A stretch of DNA of 63,067 nt, from assembly GCF_029504735.1 (NCBI RefSeq), contig NZ_JAQFIP010000016.1:1-63067 (forward strand), in the 5' to 3' direction. Below the pieces are notes generated by a model, which saw only the letters and a list, made by a program, of their open reading frames with translations, was not told the DNA's origin and searched no databases. Positions 57,196 through 63,067 of the stretch are shown here, piece after piece. The position numbers and the translations under genes are program-made. Positions within the stretch are counted from its first letter, which is position 1. Every line of letters begins with the position of its first letter. Source of the stretch: Ereboglobus sp. PH5-10 (GTDB lineage Bacteria > Verrucomicrobiota > Verrucomicrobiia > Opitutales > Opitutaceae).

Positions 57196-58239
57196 ATGCA
57201 AGACCAACTCAAAGCCCTGCTCGACAAAGCCCGCACCGAACTCTCCGCGACAAAAATCCGCGCCGACTTCGAGGCCGCGAAAGCCCGTTACGTCGGCCCC
57301 AACGGCTCGCTCACCGCGTTCATGAAACAAATGGGCAGCCTGCCCAAGGAGCAAAAACCCATCGTCGGCAAGCTCATCAACGAGGCCAAGACCACCCTCA
57401 CCGGCCTCCTCGAAAACGCGCTCCGCGCCATCGAGTCCAACGAGCTCGCCGCGCAACTCGGCCCCGAAATCGACCCCACCCTTCCCTCGCCCGACGCCCT
57501 CGCCGGCACCTATCATCCCCTCACGCTCGTGCGCGAGGAAATGTGCCGCATCCTCGCAAAAGCCGGGTTCAACGTCGTCGAGGGTCCCGAGGTCGAAACC
57601 GAATTCTACTGCTTCGACGCGCTCAACACACCCGCCGACCATCCGGCCCGCAACGAGCAGGACACGTTCTATTTCCCCGCCGCCACGCGCTTCGGCAACG
57701 TCTCGCGCAAGGTCGCCGACGAAAAATACCTCCTCCGCACGCACACCTCCTCCGTGCAAATCCGCACGATGCTCAAGGGCCCGCCGCCCATCCGCATCGT
57801 CTCGCCCGGACGCGTTTACCGTCGCGACACCACCGACGCCACGCACTCCGCCAACTTTCACCAACTCGAGTGCCTCTACGTCGACAAAAACGTCACCGTC
57901 CGCGACCTCAAGGCGCTCCTTGATTACATCTTCGCCTCGCTCCTCGGCAAGGACACGAAGACCCGTTTTCGCCCGCACTATTTCGGCTACACCGAGCCCA
58001 GTTTCGAAGTCGATCTCAGCGCCAGGCACCTCCCCAAGGTGAACAAGGAATGGATCGAAATCGGCGGCTGCGGCATGGTCGATCCGACCGTCTTCGACGC
58101 CGTCGGCTACGACTCAAGCGTCTGGACCGGCTACGCCTTCGGCATGGGCCTCGAACGCCTCGCAATGCTCCTCTACGGCATCGACGACATCCGCTACTTC
58201 TACCAAAACGACCTGCGTTTCCTCAGGCAGTTCGCCTGA
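57196..58239 (+). CDS. pheS: phenylalanyl-tRNA synthetase alpha subunit
   Basis: The catalytic class II subunit of the alpha2beta2 enzyme that charges tRNA-Phe. The 347-residue product has an N-terminal coiled-coil region, motif 2 region (RVYRRDTTDATHSANFHQLE) and motif 3 (GMGLERLAMLLYGIDDIRYF). It is followed by pheT after 95 bp. Confidence 0.97.
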   Translation: MQDQLKALLDKARTELSATKIRADFEAAKARYVGPNGSLTAFMKQMGSLPKEQKPIVGKLINEAKTTLTGLLENALRAIESNELAAQLGPEIDPTLPSPDALAGTYHPLTLVREEMCRILAKAGFNVVEGPEVETEFYCFDALNTPADHPARNEQDTFYFPAATRFGNVSRKVADEKYLLRTHTSSVQIRTMLKGPPPIRIVSPGRVYRRDTTDATHSANFHQLECLYVDKNVTVRDLKALLDYIFASLLGKDTKTRFRPHYFGYTEPSFEVDLSARHLPKVNKEWIEIGGCGMVDPTVFDAVGYDSSVWTGYAFGMGLERLAMLLYGIDDIRYFYQNDLRFLRQFA

Positions 58240-58263
58240 ACCGCTCACGTCCCATTACCAACT

Positions 58264-58303
58264 TGAATCGACTTCCGTCGACTTAAGTCGATTTAAGTCG
58301 AAA
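58264..58303. repeat. TCGACTTAAGTCGA palindrome in the pheT leader
   Basis: A perfect 14-bp palindrome TCGACTTAAGTCGA with additional flanking copies of the same word (AATCGACTTCCG, TTTAAGTCGAAAT), 31 bp before pheT. The same word family lies at 52148-52190. Confidence 0.7.
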
Positions 58304-58334
58304 TCCCGCTCCCGCATTTACCGCACCACCACCC

Positions 58335-60830
58335 ATGAAAATCTCCCTCTCCTGGCTCAACGACTACGTCGATCTCAACGGCATCGCCACCGACGAAATC
58401 TCCCGCGCCATCACCTTTCTCGGCCTTGAAGTCGAGGCGGTCATCAACACCGGCGCGCCCCAGTTCAACAACGTCGTTGTCGGGCGCATCCTAACACGCG
58501 ACAAACACCCCAACGCCGACAAGCTCTCGCTCTGCACCGTCGATGTCGGCCCCGCCGGCGGCGTGAAGACAATCGTCTGCGGCGCGCCCAACTGCGACGC
58601 GGGCAACCTCGTTCCCGTCGCGCTCCCCGGCGCCATCCTCCCCGGCAATTTCGAAATCAAGCAATCCAAAATCCGCGGCCAGTCCTCCGACGGCATGATG
58701 TGCTCGTCCAAGGAACTCGCGCTCGAGGGCGGCGACCACGCCGGCCTCATGATCCTCGCCACCCCCGCGACGGAAACCCCGCCCGCCCTCGGCACTCCCA
58801 TCAACGACATTCTCCCCCCGGGCGACATCGTTTTCGACATCGAAGTCACGCCCAACCGCCCCGACTGCCTCAGCCACATCGGCATCGCGCGCGAACTCTC
58901 CGCCTGGTTCAAAAAACCGCTCCGGTATCCGGAAATCAAATACGACCCGGGCAACACCCGCGCCCCCTTTGCCGCCTTCGCCGCGCGCCCCGACCTGCTC
59001 GAATCCATCCGCGTCGACGCGCCCGAGATGTGCCCGCTCTACACCGCCACCGTCATCACCGGCATCAAGATCGGCCCCAGCCCCGAGTGGATGCAACGCC
59101 GCCTCCTCGCCGCGGGCATGCGCCCGATCAGCAACATCGTCGACATCTCCAATTACGTGATGCTCGAATACGGCCAGCCCACGCACGCCTTCGACGCGAA
59201 AAAAATCGGCGGGCACAAACTCATCATCCGCCCGGCCAACGAGGGCGAAAAAATCATCACCCTCGACGAAAAGGAGCGCGCGCTCAGCAGCCGCATGCTC
59301 GTCATCGCCGACGCCGAAAAACCGCTCGTCATCGCCGGTGTCATGGGCGGCGAAAACTCGGGCATCGACGACACCACGACCGACATCATTCTCGAGGCCG
59401 CCAGTTTCGCGCGCAGCCTCATCCGCTGGACATCGCGCCGTCTCGGACTCTCCTCCGACTCCTCCTACCGTTACGAACGCGGCGTCGATCCGCACATGCT
59501 CGACGAAGCCACGCGCCGCGCCATCTCGCTCATCCTCGAACTCTGCGGCGGGCAGGTCGCCGGCGCCACGCACAAGGCCGGGGGCGACGTCCCCTGGCAG
59601 CGCGAGGTTCAAGTCACCGCGTCCTTCGTGAACGAACGCGTCGGCTTCGAAATCCCCGTCGCCGAGCAACGCGCCGCGCTCGAGGCGCTCGAGCTCCGAA
59701 TCACACGCGAGGACAAAAACGCCCCCGGCGGCCCCGCATGGACGGTTGCCATCCCGAGCTGGCGCAACGACCTCGACCGGCCCATCGACCTCGTCGAGGA
59801 AGTTCTTCGTGTTTACGGCACGGAAAAAATTCCCCCCGCGCCCGTGCTCGCGCCGACGATCATCGGCAACGACGCCCCCATCGTGCTCTTCAACCGCGAA
59901 GTTTCCGCCTACCTTGTCGGCCAGGGCTTCAACGAATGCGTGAACTACACGCTGCGCTCCAAGCGCGAAGTCGAGACGTGGGTTTCACAGGCCGCCGGGG
60001 CCGAGCTTGCGCTCCTCAATCCCTTCACCGAGGATCAGTCGCACCTGCGCCCCACCCTCGTGCTCGGACTCCTCGAAACGCTCAAGCTCAACCAATCGCG
60101 TGGCGTGCCGGCCTCGCGCCTCTTTGAAACCGGGCGCGTCTTTATCGAGCGCGACGGGCAAAACTTCGAGTGTGTTTCGGTCTCCTTCATCATTGCCGAA
60201 AACGACCTCGACCGCGCCTGGCTCAAGCGCGAGCCCGCCGACTTCTACACGACAAAACGCCTCGTCGAAACCCTCGCCGGCATCGGCGGCATCGACATCG
60301 CCCGCCAGCCCGTGAAAGCGCCCGGCGGCGCGTTCTTCGGATGGCAGGAAGGCCAGTCCGCCATCATCGGCGACATCGCCCACGGCTGGACCGCTCGCCT
60401 CGGCCTGATCAACCTCGCCATGGTTCGCAGCCTCGGCATCGAGGGCAAGGTCTACGGCGGCACGCTCTCGATTCTCTCCGAGCGCGTCAAAACCGTCTCC
60501 GACCGCCGCCGCTATCAACCCATCACGATGCACCCCGCCGCGCTCCGCGACATCGCGCTCGTGGTCGATGAAAAGCTCCCCGCCGGCGACGCGCAAAAAA
60601 CACTCGCCAAGCACGCCCGCGCCACGCTGCCGAAAACCTTCGCGCTCGAAGCCGCGAACATCTTCGACGTCTACCAAGGCAAGGGCCTGCCCGAGGGCAA
60701 AAAAAGCCTCGCGTTCAGCCTCGTCTATCGCGCCCCCGACCGCACCCTCACCGACGACGAAGTCAACACCGCCTTCGCCAAGCTTCAGGAAATCCTCGCC
60801 AAGGAAACCGACTGGCAAATCAGAAAGTAG
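58335..60830 (+). CDS. pheT: phenylalanyl-tRNA synthetase beta subunit
   Basis: The 831-residue beta subunit. Domain order: start MKISLSWLNDYVDL, the EMAP/OB tRNA-binding domain at about residues 40-150, B3/B4 editing domain (about 210-390, VMGGENSGI), B5 (about 410-485), the catalytic-like core, and the C-terminal anticodon-binding FDX-ACB domain (about 735-831, ITMHPAALRDIALVVDE). All expected domains are present. No Shine-Dalgarno sequence. Confidence 0.97.
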   Translation: MKISLSWLNDYVDLNGIATDEISRAITFLGLEVEAVINTGAPQFNNVVVGRILTRDKHPNADKLSLCTVDVGPAGGVKTIVCGAPNCDAGNLVPVALPGAILPGNFEIKQSKIRGQSSDGMMCSSKELALEGGDHAGLMILATPATETPPALGTPINDILPPGDIVFDIEVTPNRPDCLSHIGIARELSAWFKKPLRYPEIKYDPGNTRAPFAAFAARPDLLESIRVDAPEMCPLYTATVITGIKIGPSPEWMQRRLLAAGMRPISNIVDISNYVMLEYGQPTHAFDAKKIGGHKLIIRPANEGEKIITLDEKERALSSRMLVIADAEKPLVIAGVMGGENSGIDDTTTDIILEAASFARSLIRWTSRRLGLSSDSSYRYERGVDPHMLDEATRRAISLILELCGGQVAGATHKAGGDVPWQREVQVTASFVNERVGFEIPVAEQRAALEALELRITREDKNAPGGPAWTVAIPSWRNDLDRPIDLVEEVLRVYGTEKIPPAPVLAPTIIGNDAPIVLFNREVSAYLVGQGFNECVNYTLRSKREVETWVSQAAGAELALLNPFTEDQSHLRPTLVLGLLETLKLNQSRGVPASRLFETGRVFIERDGQNFECVSVSFIIAENDLDRAWLKREPADFYTTKRLVETLAGIGGIDIARQPVKAPGGAFFGWQEGQSAIIGDIAHGWTARLGLINLAMVRSLGIEGKVYGGTLSILSERVKTVSDRRRYQPITMHPAALRDIALVVDEKLPAGDAQKTLAKHARATLPKTFALEAANIFDVYQGKGLPEGKKSLAFSLVYRAPDRTLTDDEVNTAFAKLQEILAKETDWQIRK

Positions 60831-61143
60831 CAAATCAGCCCTTGCAAACGCACATGATTGCCTCATGGGGCAATCACCAGTCCAATCCAGCCACAAAGCG
60901 TGTTCTTCGGAAGGCGCCAATAGGTGGGACGGTTGGCGGGCTTTCGCTCGAAATACCAAAACACCGTGCGATAGGCATCGCGCGAAGTGTTTTGGTGTTC
61001 AAATCAAATAAATCGCATTCCTCGCGCCTTCCACGCCTCGTTGCGACCGTGCGTTGCGCAAAGACCAATCCGAGGTTTGGTTACCCTCGCCTTCTTGGGC
61101 GGGAATCCTTTCGTTGCGCTCACCCCCAACCGCCCGTTATGCA
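60831..61143. other. intergenic region with a long stem-loop after pheT
   Basis: No gene is seen. 60955-60996 folds into a long hairpin: outer arms ACCAAAACAC and GTGTTTTGGT, inner arms GTGCGAT and ATCGCGC (one G-T pair) with a short loop. It has no T run on the plus strand directly after it, so it is a doubtful terminator. It may be another palindromic repeat or a structured RNA. Confidence 0.55.
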
Positions 61144-62127
61144 ATGATCACCATGCTTTCTTCCAAAACCATTCCGTTTCTTGTTTTCATTTCGTGCTGC
61201 CTGCCCCCGCCTTGCGCCGCTTTGGGGACGTTTGCCCTTTCGCCGCCCGCGGGGAAAAATTATGTGACCTGCGAGGGCGTTTATCCCGGCCATTTGCAGG
61301 GGATCACGACAAATGGCGCGGATGCCATTTATTGGTCGTTCACCACCGCGCTGGTCAAGACCACTCCCGCCGGAAAGGTTCTCAAAAAAATCAACGTGAT
61401 CAACCATCACGGCGACCTGACTTTTGCGAACGGCAAGGTTTATGTGGCGGTGAACGATTATGTCAGCGAGAAGCCGGGGCAATTCAACCATCCCAACCCA
61501 AACAATCCCGCGAGACAGTGGGTTTACGAATACGACGCCGACCTCAATTTTCTAGCCCGCCATTCGGTTCCGCAGGTTATCCACGGCGCGGGTGGCGTGG
61601 CGCATCACAAGGGGCATTTTTGGGTGGTCGGCGGACTGCCCGGCCCGTGGGCTGGCGGTTTCGATCCCGAGAAATACAACAAAAACCACCTCTATGAATA
61701 TGATGTCGCGTTTCGATTCGTGAAGGCTCACGAGCTGGCCACGGGCAACACCGACATGGGCATTCAGACAGTGGAGTTCGGCGGCGGCAGATGGTGGTTT
61801 GGCACCTATGAGGGCTCGCCCCGGCGTCCGGTCGGCGGCAAAGGCACGCCGGGCTGGCGGCACCAAGTTTTTTCGACCGGCGAAACCCTCGCCGCATTTG
61901 CGCGCTTCGGCTTCCATGCGGGAAAGCCCGAGGGTATCTATCCGAATGCCTCGTTGGGAATCGCCGCGCTGCCCGGCGGCCAGTTTTTAATCGGAGGCGG
62001 AAGCGGCAAAAAGAATGAACGCCGCGGCCACGCCTGGATGGCCGAGGCTACTGATGACGGACGGTTGAGGGTGCTTGATAGGGTTTCTGAAATGATGGAT
62101 GGCGGAAGCATGCATTCAAAAAAATGA
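61144..62127 (+). CDS. secreted protein of unknown function, beta-propeller-like
   Basis: A 327-residue protein with signal IPFLVFISCCLPPPCAALG. The mature part has repeated Trp/Gly-rich beta segments (GADAIYWSFTTALVKT, GDLTFANGKVYVAVNDYV, GAGGVAHHKGHFWVVGGL, GRWWFGTYEGSP), suggesting a propeller, with several His and Asp residues that might bind metal or sugar. I do not recognise the family. The start is the ATG at 61144 (an ATG nine bases later is also possible). Confidence 0.6.
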   Translation: MITMLSSKTIPFLVFISCCLPPPCAALGTFALSPPAGKNYVTCEGVYPGHLQGITTNGADAIYWSFTTALVKTTPAGKVLKKINVINHHGDLTFANGKVYVAVNDYVSEKPGQFNHPNPNNPARQWVYEYDADLNFLARHSVPQVIHGAGGVAHHKGHFWVVGGLPGPWAGGFDPEKYNKNHLYEYDVAFRFVKAHELATGNTDMGIQTVEFGGGRWWFGTYEGSPRRPVGGKGTPGWRHQVFSTGETLAAFARFGFHAGKPEGIYPNASLGIAALPGGQFLIGGGSGKKNERRGHAWMAEATDDGRLRVLDRVSEMMDGGSMHSKK

Positions 62128-62189
62128 ACGAAAGAGACGAGCCAGGATGCCACCGCTCATCACGAGATTTTTGGTTCTGCTGCGTTTGT

Positions 62190-62918
62190 TTATCTACCAA
62201 ATAACTTGGTCAAAAATCCAGCAGACGGCGGTTTTTCATAAGCAAAAATATGCTCGTGTTTGTATCTATGCAGTTTGGTTTTTGCTCCGTATCGGCCCCA
62301 TGAAAATCCCATGCCGACTTTGGCGTTTCTTAAATCCACGATTTTGGATTTTGCATTAAGGGTTCGCGCAAAATCACAAATGCTTTCATCGGAAGATGCA
62401 CATGCATCGGCGTATTCGATTACATCCGGGTTTCGTTTCCAAACTTCGAAAAGCCTGTCTTCATGTATGTCATTAATCAATGATTCGTGTGGGGCGGTAA
62501 ACAGTCTAAATACCTCGATCAGAAAAGATGAAATGCTCGGACTTTGATACAGGATAACAGGCGCATCATGGCATGCAAAGAATACAGGAGCACTATCTTT
62601 TGTTTGCGGTGTAATATCCAGAACCCAAAAGTTACCAAATCCATCTGCCGCTATTGGCAATCCGTTCGGAAATACCTCGGGAAACTCAAAAGAGAGCGAG
62701 TGTCCCGTAAAATCAATTTGCTCAAGACATCCGTCAATCGCAGAGCAAAATGACAAAATTGTTCGAAGTTCATCAGGAAGTTTCTGGCCGATTTTGTCTT
62801 CAAGTGTTTTGATCTGCTCCGGGGATGCCGGTGGGGATAACTCGATTGTTATTTTGTCGCCGTCCTCGTTCGTCAGTTCGGCATGCTGGGCATTTTTAAT
62901 AATATCAATTGGGGTCAT
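62190..62918 (-). CDS. SMI1/KNR4 (SUKH) family protein, orphan immunity candidate
   Basis: A 242-residue cytoplasmic protein (no signal peptide). The N-terminal 150 residues fit the SUKH fold: PASPEQIKTLEDKIGQKLPD, then ILSFCSAIDG and an ADGFGNFWVLD segment. SUKH proteins commonly protect against contact-dependent or RHS-type nuclease toxins. No toxin gene is adjacent, and the gene is more AT-rich than its neighbours. The C-terminal 90 residues are not typical of the fold. It is not part of the array at 11-20 kb, whose immunity candidates are all exported. Confidence 0.75.
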   Translation of the reverse strand: MTPIDIIKNAQHAELTNEDGDKITIELSPPASPEQIKTLEDKIGQKLPDELRTILSFCSAIDGCLEQIDFTGHSLSFEFPEVFPNGLPIAADGFGNFWVLDITPQTKDSAPVFFACHDAPVILYQSPSISSFLIEVFRLFTAPHESLINDIHEDRLFEVWKRNPDVIEYADACASSDESICDFARTLNAKSKIVDLRNAKVGMGFSWGRYGAKTKLHRYKHEHIFAYEKPPSAGFLTKLFGR

Positions 62919-63067
62919 TCAATGAAGTGTTAGTCATTATATGCCGGTGCCAAGGCAGTAATTGAACAGATGCGGGAGGTCCAGACAGAAGTTGACCCAT
63001 CGGGGCATCGAGAAGGAGTGGGGATAGAAGCAGGACGCGAGGGTCGATTTGAGGGGACTTTTCGCGG
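62919..63067. other. right edge, no gene recognised
   Basis: A short non-coding stretch in front of the SUKH gene with a GTTGACC word near 62989, similar to the repeated word at the left edge. It may be the end of an insertion element; there is not enough sequence to tell. Confidence 0.25.

Overview
The window is GC-rich (roughly 60% by eye) bacterial DNA. Its gene content fits a member of the Verrucomicrobiota, most likely the Opitutaceae: a plant/cyanobacterial-type IspH, a large Bacteroidota/Verrucomicrobiota-style PurF, secreted GH106-like rhamnosidases beside a sulfatase and a URO-D-like protein, Sel1 and TonB-like envelope proteins, and start codons with almost no Shine-Dalgarno sequences. 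The assignment is an inference from gene families; no rRNA is present. I recognised no tRNA or CRISPR array.

Left part (1-10 kb): a 5'-truncated sulfatase at the edge, then on the minus strand ispH, a 1968-residue protein that joins a TamB-like periplasmic part to a TamA/BamA-like outer-membrane barrel, and an OxyR-like LysR regulator. The regulator is divergent from a 62-residue membrane protein, with a near-perfect OxyR-type operator between them.

10.2-20.3 kb is the most unusual region. It is an array of RHS C-terminal tips with no full-length RHS gene. Three copies of the end of an RHS core (two identical in layout over about 840 bp), one orphan toxin tip and five exported putative immunity proteins are separated by repeated sequence blocks. 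The recognisable tips look like peptidases or amidases: one with His before Cys, one with Cys before His, and one HExxH metallopeptidase. The putative immunity proteins all carry Sec or lipoprotein signals, so the toxins probably act in the periplasm. The array looks like a reservoir of toxin/immunity cassettes that recombine through the repeats.

20.5-38.3 kb holds polysaccharide-degradation genes (URO-D-like protein, two GH106-like enzymes, an SGNH hydrolase, a six-hairpin glycosidase) mixed with hemC, a Tat-exported superoxide dismutase, a STAS protein and aconitase. 38.5-49.7 kb holds envelope and housekeeping genes: peroxiredoxin, a DUF3829-like lipoprotein, adenosine deaminase, SppA, MarR, a beta-barrel protein, recA, a Sel1 protein and a flotillin-NfeD pair. 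50.2-60.8 kb is almost entirely core genes on the plus strand: purF, purM, maf, tonB-like, rluA-like, rpmI, rplT, pheS and pheT. The window ends with a secreted protein of unknown function and an orphan SMI1/KNR4 (SUKH) protein.

Small palindromic repeats built from tandem short words are scattered throughout. They sit mostly in leaders and gaps, but two are in frame inside aconitase and an RluA-like synthase, much like Rickettsia palindromic elements.
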